Positions 1 to 12,168 are shown, counted from the stretch's first letter. The stretch: DNA of 64,000 nt from Zychaea mexicana (GCF_025766255.1 NW_026516720.1:62001-126000), one strand, 5' to 3'. A program made the numbers and translations. The notes: generated from the letters alone by a model not told the origin.

Positions 1-3000
1 TTCCGTCTGTTGTTGCTGTTGCTGTTGATCCTCTACAGTTCTTCTCCCTCCTCCTCCTCCTTCTTTTCCTGTCGTTCCAATATCATCATTTTTAGGTGAC
101 ACGGGCCGAACACCACTGCCAGGAATTTCTGTTGAAGGCTGCGGTTGTGGTGATGGTGGATGTGCTTGAACAGTCAACGGCGTCAATGCTGCATCTAATG
201 TACTTGTTTGCATTAGATGGCTTGTTGGCCGTTGCTTGGATTTGATTTTCCCAGGAATGACACAGCGCATGTGGTTGTATAACTTTTGAATATCGTTGCT
301 CTGTAGAAAGAAGTGTGTTCACGACATTTAAATATTAAACGAATAGGTGAAAAATTATAGTGAGCGAATAATGACGTTCATATATCTCGTCTTCCTTGCT
401 CTTCTTCTGTTCCTTTTGACATGTGCCAAAAAAGAAGGGGTTTGAAACTTACATTGGGATCCTTAGCAGCCTCAATAGCCATTTTGAGCCGCTCACCAAC
501 CACTTCAGCAGGTTCAAGCCAAATACCAAAACAAAATGTTTTTGGTGGATTTGATTTCGTTTCAACAAACATGAGCATACCATGAGATGCATTGGAAAGG
601 GCTTTTTCCAGTCGAACAGACTTGATAGTATCGAGAGGTATAACGACCTGGAAGTTGAAAACGAGACAGGGTAAATAAAATGGTATTTGCGAAACCTTTA
701 CGCCCGTGTTACTGCTGTCGTTGAGTATATCAATTTTTTTTTTACCGTATTAAGACATGTCATAAGCGAACAATGGTAAAACCATAAACGGTTCTGTGTA
801 ACATAGGCTCGTCCACTGTATCCATATTCGCTAGCATATCCATAGGCTGGTGGTGGTGCCATTGGCGGTGGTAAGGTGCTATTATCATCATTCGAATGGT
901 CATCCGACTGATCCGTCATATCGACTCCAGCTTGCCGATAAAGCGATGCAGGAAATGCTAAGAAACAGTTGAATAATCAATAAGTCAGTCATTTTAAAAT
1001 TTTTATGTCATAGGGTCAACCCAGTATTCTTTTCCTTTAGTAGGAATATGCTACTATACCTTCAATCACAATCTCTGACTCGGGTACATGTGTAAACAGC
1101 CTACGCAATTCTCTGTGTCGTGATGCCAGTTCACCCGTATACCCATCCAGTGTCACTACCGAAGCTTCCATCTCAACACGTGTAGGATATATCACAATAG
1201 CACTATCTTCGCCTCTTGATAATGATCCTTCGCCACCGTGGAAAACGACATCCGTGCTACTGTTGTTACTTGCGAGGGCATTGAATCCAGACATGATCCA
1301 AGGCATGCTCCACGATGATGTAGAAGCAGGTGACGAGGGGGTGTTGTTACGTGATACAGGCGGAGACGATGATGCGGGTCTGCTATAGTAACTTCCGCTG
1401 GTGGTAGGTGCATTGTGAGGTATACCACTACGACCCCCACCAGCAATAGCTGTACCAGAAGGAGGACTATCTGTTTGTATTGGTGATGCTGGTGCTGATA
1501 CTGCGTGCATGGATGCAGACGATGCGGAATATCCGTTTCCATTCATGACTGATACCAAACGAGAAGTCGTCGATTGGATAGAAACTAGCTCGCGTGATGA
1601 TGCTCCAAGTGCTGTAAGTGCTGGGGAATTGGACATGGTGACCGGCCCTTTTCCCGTGTTCAGCTGTGTGATATCTAGAACTGTTTTCGACGTCAGTAAT
1701 GGCTCAGGTACGTTATTTGCCTCTGTCGTCGTCGTCGTTGTTGTTGTTGTCATCGTCTCTTGCTGCTGCAGTTGTTGTTGTTTTTGAGCATCTTCTATTG
1801 TTTGTATCCAGCGTTGTAGTTCGTCCTCGGTTTCGGCTTGTAAGAGCATTGAGCTATATTAAAGTAGGTATTATACCGAGAGTATAACTGTAGTTAGTTA
1901 AATATTGCCAAATAAAGAAAAGAGGCAGAGGGAAGGCGGGGGCATGTTTTTGGAGCAATACCTGTTGCTATTATTGCTGACCACTTCAAACAGAAAACGC
2001 CGATCGATTTCGTTATTAACGCGACAAGTACAGTCTGAAACACGCACTCGATCCGCAATCACGACACAGCCCTTGACCTTGTCCACCGTCGACACCGCAC
2101 ACGCACCGAACCATCCATCCTGCACAAAAAACCAACGACGGATCCACGAGTAGCGTGCAGGTTTTCCCACCACCACGCGCGTAAACAAATATCCTTCTTT
2201 GGATATAGCAGGCTGACCATGATCATCGGTGGTTATTGTTCCGCTTCCGTCGCCACCACCATTATTGCTGCCCAAGCCAATCTGGCTAGTCCGTGGTGAT
2301 GGGCTTTGGTATTTATCGAAAGCCGAAGACGACATCTCTTCTGCAGCAGGTGATGAAGCAACAGCACCACTATTGATCGGTGTGATGTAATTCCGTAATG
2401 ATCGATACGGTCGTACTTTACGGACGGCAACATTCTCGAGTCGTTGTGATGCTTTGCTGATTTTTTCCAGTTGATACTCACTCATTGCTTTGCTCTACAT
2501 CATTAGAAGAAATCATCCATTTTAAAATATGTAAAACGACAACGATTCATGGTCAATAAAAAAAACGAACCTCTTCAAGCCATTGTTGCCACCCGGGAAG
2601 CATCGCTCGCGACTGTGCACAGGATTGATACGCTTCCTCCGCCTCTTCCACCTGCGCCGCCATTGCGCATGAGAAGCATTCGACAAGAACGTGCTCTAAA
2701 TTTGCCTTGAATGCAAGCAGCTCGGTGAAATACTCGCGCGAGACTCGTATGAACGTTTTTCGTACATCGTAGGTCTGGAAAGCGTCTTCTCGAAGAGCAC
2801 TTGCTTCTTTGGCTCGACTAAGCGCGCCGTATCGATACATCTGAGCATCGTATTTGTCCAACATGCGTTCATAAGCCCTTCGCGATTCCTAAAAATAGTA
2901 AAGCCCCCACCCCCAACCCCCCGCATTGTTGATTTGATGTAGTAAATTTTTAGAATGGGATTGGCGTGCGGAGGGGGGGGGGTGGTGCAGATAGACAAGT

Positions 3001-3829
3001 TGAGTTTCATTGCAGGAACTACTGTTATATCTTAAATCTGCGACAGCAGCAACATCACATCATCATCATCATCACTCGTGCATCACGCACGCTTACAGAT
3101 ACATCCAACATTTACCTTAAATTCCTTTAACTCATGCTTGACAAACCGTTGTAGTGGGTGTAACAGATTGTCTTCCAAATCAGAAACCTGGTTAAACCCA
3201 TTCCCGATTTTTTTTTGTTGTAGTCGTGGTAGAAGATTCTTGATACGTTAGCTCCATGCAAATCCTCCCCTTTTTCGTTGTCGTAAATCCATTCGTTAAG
3301 AAAATGCGTGACCTTACCAACTTTGTCTTAAATGCAAGGTTGCATTGGAGCGTACTGGCGAATGTGTTGATAATCATGCCAGCCACCTGCGGATCTATTT
3401 AAAACGTATTAAAATAAAATGCTTTGTACGTTAGCATAGTGTAATTATTATTGTATATGTAGAACATATAGTGGCATTGCTGTTACCAATAAGGGAGCCA
3501 TCCAGGTTTTGTGGCAGTATCTTTTTACACAGATTACTGGTTTGTGTATTGTATTCTATAATAGAATATTAGATACGATTCAAAAGAGATTCAAAATATT
3601 GATGTAAGTTGTAGTATAAGAATAGAAGATGTTCTATCCATGTTGGTTGCTTACTAATGACGGCATCAATGTATTGCTTCAATGCTTTCATGAACCCCTC
3701 AACCCACTTTTCAAAATGGTCGATCTGTTCTTCCAAGTGTAGGATATTGGACTTCCAGACGGGTGAATCAACAATCACATCATGGATGGTCCATACATTC
3801 GTCGGTAATGAAACGAGCGCGTCTGCCAT
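1..3829 (-). CDS. SIP3: Sip3/Lam-type BAR-PH-GRAM sterol-contact protein (3' end beyond window)
   Basis: Exon model on the minus strand: 3829-3577, 3555-3487, 3394-3318, 3187-3116, 2888-2571, 2494-1962, 1853-1060, 957-746, 647-453, 300-<1, giving 941 codons so far. The N-terminal ~250 residues are helical and match the Sip3 BAR region (HFEKWVEGFMKALKQY near residue 40). A PH domain follows (EGYLFTRVV to ELQRWIQTIEDA), split by an intron, then a GRAM domain (LRRLFTHVPESEIVIEAFPA, then YVTQNRLWFY). This order is that of fungal Sip3/Lam1/Lam3 proteins, which sit at ER contact sites and move sterol through a C-terminal VASt domain; that domain would lie left of base 1. The start is the first ATG; a GTG eight codons upstream was ignored. 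Intron 1 would be only 21 nt (see findings). Confidence 0.85.
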
Positions 3830-5155
3830 ATTTTCCCTGTGCTTTGTGGCCACAAGAAGTGTAAAGGAGAGGGAAAGAAAAAGAAGAAAAAGTTAAAAAG
3901 AGTGAAAGAACGAAAGAAAAATGGAAGGCAAATATGCAAAAATGTTTCATCAAAAGAGAAAGCGTGTGTGTGTGTGTGTGCATAGGATGGGGGTTGTCGT
4001 GGGCTAAGGGAGGGGGGTGGGAGAGTGCGGGGGTACCCGAGGCCGGAGACCTGATTGGACAAGGATGTTTAAGGGACGCGTGTGCGTTTCTGCATGTTTT
4101 CGGGATAAAATGAGAGACGCTGTTCTCTCTGAATTTATAATATGCCCACAACCGCTACAGGTTTCCAGCGATAAACGTAAGACCTCCAAAAAAAAGTTTT
4201 CATTAAATCGCATGTCTTTTTTACTAGCATCATTACCCTTGTTTTTATTGCAACAGTCTGGCATTGTCTCTTTCCATTCGTCTCATGCGGCGGACTGCAA
4301 TTTTTTTTTCTCGACAATGCGTATCTTAATTGTGCATATTGAGAAAAGAGTAAAGGTGTAAAGTGGGTTACTGTTTTGTCCCTGTTATATATACATCTAG
4401 TAGACTGTTGTCGTCATATAGAAACACGAGACCGCTGTGGTTGCTGGTCACTAGGAAACGTGTTGTTTTTTTAGTTACGTTAGCAACAACCTATTATTTC
4501 TCAGCTCTCCACGGACCACCATCATCCCTTACAGTTTCTATAGTTATGTAATGTTTTTCTATTGACTAAAAGGAAAGAAAAATAAGCTTTAGGCTATTTT
4601 TGACGATAGATCAAAGCAAAAAGAGATCAGCGGATGCAACCTCATTAATCTATCTATGATCTATCGCTGAAGAGAGAAAGGTGACGTATACATTAATCAA
4701 AGAAGAAACAATGGTACCGAGATTATGACACCTGTCAAAAAAGATGTGAAAAGTGTTATGTGCCGATTAGTGAAAACAATAAAAAACGAAGAATAAAAGG
4801 GAAACTCACAGTCGAAGTTTGTTGTCGATCCTAATTGTATGGCTGGCAGCAGCAGCAGCATAATAGACAAAAACAGTAGTACGCTGTTAAAATATGGTAA
4901 TAAGTCGGATTGTGTCATGGGCTAGAAAAGACGTAAGTGACGGGAGCGAGTCGGGTGTACACGCACACACTTGAAACGAACAGCAGGCTCCATTATCTAA
5001 ATCGGGCTTTGTTTACCTTCACGAGTGGAAGGCTGTTGTTGTTGTTGTTATGGTGTGTGCATCTTTCCTTTTCTCTCACGTTCTTCCTTTCTTCTCTCTC
5101 TCTTTCTTCCTCTTCGTCTATCTTTTGCCTTCCTGCCCGCCTATTTAATAGTTGG
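3830..5155. other. Intergenic region between SIP3-like gene and Q/M-rich gene
   Basis: The region holds the promoters of two divergent genes. It contains a GT-repeat near 3965-3981, a CT-rich leader at about 5080-5140, two imperfect RFX X-box-like dyads around 4437-4458 and 4474-4487, and a doubtful small membrane ORF on the minus strand (entered separately). I see no other gene here; the remaining short ORFs do not resemble a protein. Confidence 0.5.
4697..4918 (-). CDS. Doubtful small hydrophobic protein
   Basis: A 73-codon ORF begins MTQSDLLPYFNSVLLFL and carries a strong hydrophobic helix (LLFLSIMLLLLPAIQL), so it would be a small membrane or signal-anchored protein. Bases 4809-4732 look like an intron: GTGAGT donor, CTAATC branch-like site and TTTTTTGACAG acceptor. 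That intron is 78 nt and stop-free, so both the 73-aa unspliced form and a 47-aa spliced form stay open. I do not recognise a family. It may be chance in a promoter region. Confidence 0.25.
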   Translation of the reverse strand: MTQSDLLPYFNSVLLFLSIMLLLLPAIQLGSTTNFDCEFPFYSSFFIVFTNRHITLFTSFLTGVIISVPLFLL

Positions 5156-5773
5156 ATGTTTGGACGCCCTGGTCAGCGTCATTCTTTCTCCGGAGATCAA
5201 TACGATTATTACTATCACCAACAACAGCAGCAGCAACAACAACAACAACAACAACAACAGCCTTACGCTTCTTCTTCTTCTTCTTTTGACTACCATAACA
5301 ACATGATGGCCGCACAGCAACCACAACAACAACAGCAACCGCCACCACAACCAGACATGTCGCAAAATCAACAAGTCCCGACAACTCCTCCACAGCAACA
5401 ACAGCAGCAGTATCAACAAGCGCAGACACAACAAGCTGCCGCCGCTCCCCAACCACCTCCTTCCGCTGCAGGTGCGGGAGCAGCAGCTGCTGCTGCTGCA
5501 AACATGGAACAACACGCACAGCAAGCATACCAGTCTTCGGGTGGAGGAATTTTTGATACGTTACGACGCAAAGTACGTGAAGCAGCCGGTCGTGCGCAAG
5601 GATATGATCCTTACCAATACAGTCGGTATGCAGCCATGATGACACCGGGCGGAGCAGCTGCTATGTTTCAGCAACCAGGCATGATGGATCCAAACATGGC
5701 CATGATGCAACAGCAGCAACAAATGCAACAACAACAACAGCAACAACAGCAGCAACAAATGATGATGATGATG

Positions 5774-5805
<32 letters not shown>

Positions 5806-6340
5806 AATGGCAGCGGCTGCTACGATGACGGCATATCAGCAGCCTAATATGATGGGAATGATGCCGGGACAACAACCGGGAATGATGGACCCGGGAACGA
5901 TGGCCATGATGCAGCAGCAGCAACAACAGCAGCAACAAATGATGGCAGCGATGAATCCGGCAATGAATTCAATGTATCCGCAAACGCCAGGCGCTGGCAT
6001 GATGGCAGGCGTAGGTGGCTTTATGAATCCTCAAGCATTTGGAGCAGCTAACCCAATGATGATGCAGATGCAACAACAGCCACCGTACATGGGAGCAGCA
6101 GGGGCAGCAGGCGGAATGATGATGCCAGGCCAGCCCTACGACTATTTCGGCGCTGCTGGTGCGCAGTATGACCCATACGCAGCCTATGCCCAGCAAATGC
6201 CAGGTTATGGTGCTGGCATGTACACGTCAGGCATGGGCCCGATGTCCATGTACGATCCAACTTATGGACGACGGTATCTACCAGAGCGCAATTATATCAG
6301 TTCGGTAAAAGATCTCTGGCAAAGCAATTACATGTATTAA
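5156..6340 (+). CDS. Q/M-rich prion-like low-complexity protein
   Basis: Intronless ORF of 394 residues from the first sensible ATG (MFGRPGQRHSFSG). The frame stays open upstream to 4937, but that part is a CT-rich leader translating to S/F/L runs, so I excluded it. After a short Tyr-rich N-terminus come repeated poly-Q tracts, poly-A, and M-rich Q/M blocks. Two less degenerate segments stand out: GIFDTLRRKVREAAGRAQ with YDPYQYSRYAAMM (near residues 134-165), which could form an amphipathic helix, and a Tyr/Gly-rich C-terminus ending in RRYLPERNYISSVKDLW. I know no family for it. Composition suggests an aggregation- or condensate-prone protein; this is inference only. Long antisense ORFs here are artefacts of the CAG-like repeats. 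Confidence 0.7.
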
Positions 6341-6987
6341 AGCTCTTTTTATTTTGTTTGTTTTCAGATAAAAAAAAGTCCACCTCACTACTACCATCCA
6401 TATACTATCGTCATCGCCCATCTCATCATCATTTTTTTCTGTCTTGTCTTTTGTTCGTCGACCATATCATTATCTCTTACACAAAAAGAAGAAAGAAAAC
6501 TTGCCTCCTCCTCCTCCTCTCAACATGTTCCTCTACTTTTTGTTCTTTCTTTCATATACTATCTCGTCTGTCTTTTGTACATCTACTACATATAACAACA
6601 ACAATCCCAATTGTACCTACTATATACAACACCTACATAAATTTGGATACACAAACAAAGCTATGCAGTACGTAATACGTAGAATGACATAAACATATGC
6701 TCATATATTAAAACCTTAATGATAAGTTTGGTCCTCGTATTTATGTAGTAATTCTGGATGGCGGTGAACAATGAGCTCTAATATAGATAAGCAGAGAGAA
6801 GCTTCTCGCCACCTGCGTTACATATCGGAGTGAACTTGCCTTATTAGATATGTCACTTTCAGGTCTGAGTTTCAGACAGAGGCGACGTGCTTGGTTGGCC
6901 TTCTCTGCTCTGGGCTGTGTTGTTCCTTGTTCAACCTTCCTTCTTCTTTTTTTTATACTTTACAGTTTTTTTTAAACTCTTCAAGTT
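6341..6987. other. Intergenic region, Q/M-rich gene to VPS1
   Basis: AT- and pyrimidine-rich sequence holding the 3' UTR of the upstream gene and the promoter and 5' UTR of the dynamin gene. A T-rich tract lies just before the VPS1 start codon. I see no gene. Confidence 0.5.
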
Positions 6988-9900
6988 ATGGATACCCATC
7001 TGATTAAGACTGGTACTTGCTCATTATTTTCTGGAAAGGAGGCGCTATACACACTAGTGTGCAATTCCGTTATGGATGGAGTCCAGTTGCCTAACATAAA
7101 ATGAATGACGCGGGTTATGTGCGGGGATAATTCTCTACTCTTCTTTTTTAGTGAACAAATTGCAGGATGCTTTTTCGACAGTTGGTGTTCACAATCCCGT
7201 CGATTTGCCACAAATCTCCGTCATTGGATCGCAATCCAGTGGTAAAAGTTCGGTTTTAGAAAATATCGTCGGACGAGATTTCCTTCCTCGTGGTACTGGC
7301 ATTGTCACTCGTCGTCCCTTGGTAAAGTAGTAGTATGCCTGTGGAGGCATTTTCCTTTTCTTATTCTTGGCCCATCCCCCGGGTGGAAAAGTCTGAGAGT
7401 GGAAGATGGGATGGGGGAAAGGTGGTGGAAGGGCTCGGCGCCGAGGAAAGGGAGGGGGGGAGCGAGAGGTATACATGCCAAGAGTAAGTTTCAAAAGTGC
7501 TGATAATATTTCGATTTTTCAAGGTGTTGCAACTTATCAATCGAGCACCGTCGGGTGAAAAGCCTACTAATGGTGCCCCTAATGGCAGCAGCACGGATTC
7601 CGAAGAAAACCCGGACGAATGGGGAGAATTTCTTCATTTGCCTGGACAAAAGTTCTATAACTTTGACAAGATTAGAGAAGAAATTGTCAAGGACACTGAA
7701 CTCAAGACTGGCAAAAACTTGGGTATGAAGAAGAAGAACAACGGCAACTCTTTCCCAGATAAAAGAAAAGAGATACAGAAATCAAACTTTGCTTTCTTTC
7801 TATTGTTGTCAATGTAGGCATTTCTCCACAACCTATCAATCTGAGAATCTTCTCACCAAACGTGTTGACACTGACATTGATCGATTTGCCCGGTCTTACC
7901 AAGGTATTGTATTATAACACAATGCTAGCAAACTCAGGAACAGGACGATTGGAAGATTGAGTGCGACATACTCAATGTGTAGCGATGATAACAATGTTGT
8001 TACTGACGTAACGAATCCACACCCAGGTGCCAGTTGGTGACCAACCCAAGGATATCGAAAAGCAAATCAAAGAAATGATTCTCAAGTACATCACCAAGCC
8101 TAACGCGATTATTCTTGCTGTTACTGCTGCCAACAGTGACCTTGCCAACTCGGACGGCTTAAAACTTGCTCGCGAAGTCGATCCTGAGGGTCTTCGTACT
8201 ATTGGTGTCTTGACAAAGATCGATCTTATGGACCAAGGCACCGATGTTATTGACATCTTGGCGGGTCGCGTGATTCCGCTACGTCTTGGTAAATACTAAA
8301 TCTTGGTCTTTTTTAAATATAAATTTCTTTTCGCCAAGGTCAAAGGTAACTATGACACATATATCCTCATAACGGCTTTTATTCTTTTTTAGGCTATGTT
8401 CCTGTTGTGAATCGTGGCCAGCGTGATATCGAAACCAAAAAGTCGATTAGCAAGGCTTTGGATGGCGAGCGTGATTATTTCGAAAATCATCCATCTTATC
8501 GCAGCAAGGCTCAATACTGCGGTACTCCATTCTTGGCACGCAAACTCAACATGGTATATATTTATGCATTTGATCATTATTGAAGGGAGGAAATACCAAT
8601 TTTGCTTGGAAACAAAAACAGACTTATTTGTCTACAATGCAATATAGATTTTGATGCACCATATTCGCAACACACTGCCGGAAATAAAGGCCAAGATCCA
8701 ATCTGCTTTAAGCAAATACCAACTAGAACTTGCACAATTGGGAGATCCTCTTGGCGACAGTTCGTCCAATCAAGCCAACCTGGTGCTCAACATTATCACC
8801 GAATTCTGTACCGAGTTCCGCACAATCATTGATGGTAACTCTAACGATTTGTCCAGCTTTGAACTGTCCGGTGGTGCACGTATCAGCTTTGTCTTCCATG
8901 AACTCTATGCCAGTGGCATCAAGAGCATTGATCCTCTCGACCAGACAAAGGATGCCGATATTCGTGTCTACTCGTATAACTCTTCAGTAAGTTCAAGCAA
9001 TTTTTTTTTCGCTCTTGGCGAAAGGAAAGGAAAATAGCACTATTAGCGGCAGTAATAGTAAGTGTTAGATTTCTTTTTCAAATTCTGATATGCTTTGTTT
9101 ATTTAGGGTTCTTCACCTGCGTTGTTTGTGGCAACCACCGCATTTGAAGTTATCGTCAAGAAGCAGATCAAGCGTTTGGAGGATCCTAGCGTCAAGTGTA
9201 TCAATATGGTGTACGACGAACTCGTGAGGATCTTGGGACAATTGCTCAACAAACAGGTGACTTTTGAATACAAAAAATATATACACGGATACGCAGGAAG
9301 AGAGAGAGAGAGGGTGATTCAAAAGATACAGATTGCTTATTATGAATCGAACCCCCTATTTGTATATAGCAGTTCTTCAAGCGATTCCCAACTCTCAAAG
9401 ACAAGTTCTATCAAGTGGTTCTTGCTTATTTCAAAAAGGCTTTAGTTCCTGCGACAAAGCTTGTATCGGACTTGGTCAAGTAAGTATTAAAAATGAAAGA
9501 CACAAAATTGTACATTCTTCTGATGTGCGGAAAAGGCTTTGAGGATACCGACACTGATTCTATTTGTCGATTACATTAGCATGGAATCATGCTATATCAA
9601 CACTGCACATCCAGACTTCCTCAATGGTCATCAGGCTATTGCTATGGTGAATGACCAACTTTCTGGCAGACAGCAACAGCAGCAACACCCGACTCAAGAT
9701 CATTCAAAAACTAACAAACAGCTGACAGCACTGCAAACGAGTCCCAGCACTCCCAGTGCTGATTCCAACGAAAATGGATTCTTCGGTAGCTTCTTCTCGG
9801 GACCCAAGAAGAGCAAAAAGACGAGTGGTTTGATGGAACCTGTAAATATTTCTTACCATCTGTAAATATATAGTTTAGTGCTCTCGGTTTTTTCTCTAAC

Positions 9901-10415
9901 TTATTACGTTATATATGTAGCCACCACCATCGCTTAAGGCTACCGGTGCCTTGTCAGAACGCGAATACATGGAGGTCGAAGTTATCAGTAAGTTAATTTA
10001 ATTGGGTACAAATGGAAAAAGACATAGGACATTTTCTCAGTTTGATGGGTTGCCCTAACCTTGTTTTTAACAATAATTAGAACTCTTGATCCAATCCTAC
10101 TTTAACATTGTTAAGCGTACCATGGTCGACATGGTTCCAAAGGCTATCATGCTCAACCTTGTAAATCGTGCCAAGGAAGGACTCCAGCGTGAGCTTCTCG
10201 CAGAGCTTTACAAGGCGGATGTATTGGATGATTTGTTGCAAGAGTCTGAATTCACGCAACAGAGAAGGAAAGAATGCAAGAAGATGATAGAGGTAAATTG
10301 TTGAGAAAGAGAGAGAGAGGTTCCATATAATATTTTTTCAGGTGGATTCAATTACTAACTTTTTGTTCTAATCCAGGCATTGCAAAAGGCAGACGAGATT
10401 GTTGGATCAGTGTAG
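6988..10415 (+). CDS. VPS1: Vps1-type dynamin-like GTPase
   Basis: Thirteen exons (6988-7012, 7152-7321, 7524-7722, 7818-7903, 8027-8288, 8393-8553, 8648-8986, 9107-9256, 9373-9479, 9580-9841, 9921-9987, 10081-10292, 10377-10415) encode 692 residues, close to the usual size of Vps1. The start MDTHLIKT joins NKLQDAF across intron 1, as in Vps1. G motifs are visible: GSQSSGKSS (P-loop), TRRP (switch), DLPG, TKID. The dynamin middle domain follows ([23 protein letters not shown]), then a Q/S/T-rich insert with [11 protein letters not shown], and the GTPase effector domain ([31 protein letters not shown]). Vps1 acts in vacuolar and endosomal traffic and peroxisome fission; lack of a PH or Pro-rich domain separates it from classical dynamins. 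The middle-domain ending (INTAHPDF) favours Vps1 over Dnm1. Confidence 0.95.
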
Positions 10416-11127
10416 AGAAAAAATTGCATATTAAATATGAGATATATATATCTATAATATAACACGAAACAGTCATTTTATATTCCCCCCCACAGCCAAT
10501 CCTTTTCTCTACATTTGCATCTGTTATACATTCTTATACACAATTACACATTCTCTTTTTTTCTCTTTCATTATCTTGACCGACACATACACGCACCAGC
10601 AGCAACAGCACTTACTATACGATGATGATAGTTCACTTACTTTTAATTCATTCTTACAAAAATGGTTACTATATAATGGTTGTGCTGGAAATGGTCACTG
10701 ATATTAAGAATTTCCATATCGTGTTTACTTGTTTCGTGATATTGTGGGTGCCTTTGTGTGGGGGGGGGAGCATAATCCCTATCAATTCTACTTTTTAATT
10801 TAGAGCGAACCAATCCACTGACAAGTTTCTATATGGGGAATTGAAGCTTACTGCGAAACATGTTACCACGACATTATCATTGCTGCGCAGCTAAAACAAT
10901 AGGACCTCGTCATTGGTGATAGAAACGGTGGTTGCTGCGAGAAAATTTAAGGTGTAAGGTGTGTTTGTGTATGGGAAGAAGACAGAACGACTTGTAGGAT
11001 GTTCAAGTTCGCGCAGCAGCTGAGAGCACGCGACCCCCCGAGCCGCAGTAAGTCGGAGAAAAAAGAATCCGATATATTGAACCGATGGGCAATCGAGGAC
11101 CCTTCCTTTTTCTGAGCCTTTTACAAG
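10416..11127. other. Intergenic region, VPS1 to eS27 gene
   Basis: Holds the VPS1 3' UTR (AT-rich, TATATA runs), a G9 run near 10762-10770, and the promoter of the ribosomal protein gene. No further gene is visible. Confidence 0.5.
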
Positions 11128-12168
11128 ATGACTGTAAGTTTGAAGAAAAAAAGGATGATGGGTTGGGAAGGGTCTCCAATATAGCAAGACAAGCAGAAAG
11201 AAGAAGAAAAGGACGATGGATGATCAGACAAATGCAACGGATGGATAAATCTTTATGGATGGATGAAAAACACGGAACGGATTATCGAGGCTTTACATTG
11301 ACACCGACACGATTTCGAAAATTCTACCAAAACGTATACACCCACAACCACTTACAGAGAATACCAGCAAGCAGGACAGCAAATAAGAAAACCTGCCACG
11401 CATAACATACCGTGCCGCCGTTAACTACATTACAAAATTACGCGAACGAATTCGAACCCGATCTTTCAATTCCAGAAAAACGAAAACACATTGTCCTTTA
11501 TCTCTCTTTGCTTGTCTTGAATTGGAAAAGAGATGGGGAGAGCCTTTGCCCTTTTTTTCTTTTATGAGAGCACAGTTCGTGATATTTGGTTCTAATTGAC
11601 TTTTTTTTTTTAAATCTCATACACACAAAATTTATAGTTGGCTGTTGACCTTTTGAATCCCTCTGTTGAGCACGAGAAGCGCTGCCACAAGAAGAAGAGA
11701 CTCGTAGCTTCTCCCAACTCGTACTTCATGGATGTCAAGTGCCCTGGTATGTTTTCGCAGAAGAAACAAAAAGAGGGAGTTAATGAGTGTTAGGACATGT
11801 AAGCATGCTCATTTATGATTTTTTCTTCTGTATATGACAATGTATAGGCTGCTTGAACATTAGCACCGTCTTCAGCCACGCCCAGACTGTTGTTTTGTGC
11901 TCGTCTTGCGGCACCGTCCTCTGCCAGCCCACTGGTGGTCGTGCTCGTTTGACTGAAGGTAAATAATTATAAAAGTTGATACAAAATCAGAGAAGAGGGG
12001 CGAGAGGAGAGATACGCAAAGAACAATTGGGGAGGGGGGCATATATGAAATCCAGGAACTCATTTTGTCTTTTTTAAACGTACGTCTATTATATTTATTA
12101 CCTTATGTAAATATCCGTATTGTTTTATCTGCACAATAGGTTCCTCTTTCCGCAGAAAGATTAACTAA
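11128..12168 (+). CDS. RPS27: 40S ribosomal protein eS27
   Basis: Four exons (11128-11133, 11638-11746, 11848-11958, 12140-12168) give 84 residues, the normal length of eS27. The first exon encodes only Met-Thr; a 504-nt intron follows, the longest I find in this window. The body reads [14 protein letters not shown], then [11 protein letters not shown] and [19 protein letters not shown], ending SFRRKIN. The four cysteines (CPGC and CSSC) form the C4 zinc site of the family. It is a structural protein of the small ribosomal subunit, also linked to rRNA processing. The long first intron next to the start codon is common in ribosomal-protein genes and may aid expression; I saw no snoRNA with clear C/D or H/ACA boxes inside it. 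Confidence 0.95.

Noticed and set aside
4937..5155. N-terminal extension of the Q/M-rich protein in the same open frame
   Set aside because: It is a CT-rich leader giving Leu/Phe/Ser runs, with no good start codon; MFGRPGQ is a better start.
5141..5938. Long antisense ORFs (poly-L, poly-V, poly-H) opposite the Q/M-rich gene
   Set aside because: They are mirror frames of CAG/CAA/ATG repeats, with no plausible start or domain.
11440..11470. T-loop-like GGTTCGAAT on the minus strand, a possible tRNA
   Set aside because: The flanking bases cannot form a 5-bp T stem and no anticodon arm or acceptor stem is present.
11134..11637. Possible snoRNA in the long eS27 first intron
   Set aside because: A loose GATGATG resembles a C box, but no matching D box or terminal stem was found.
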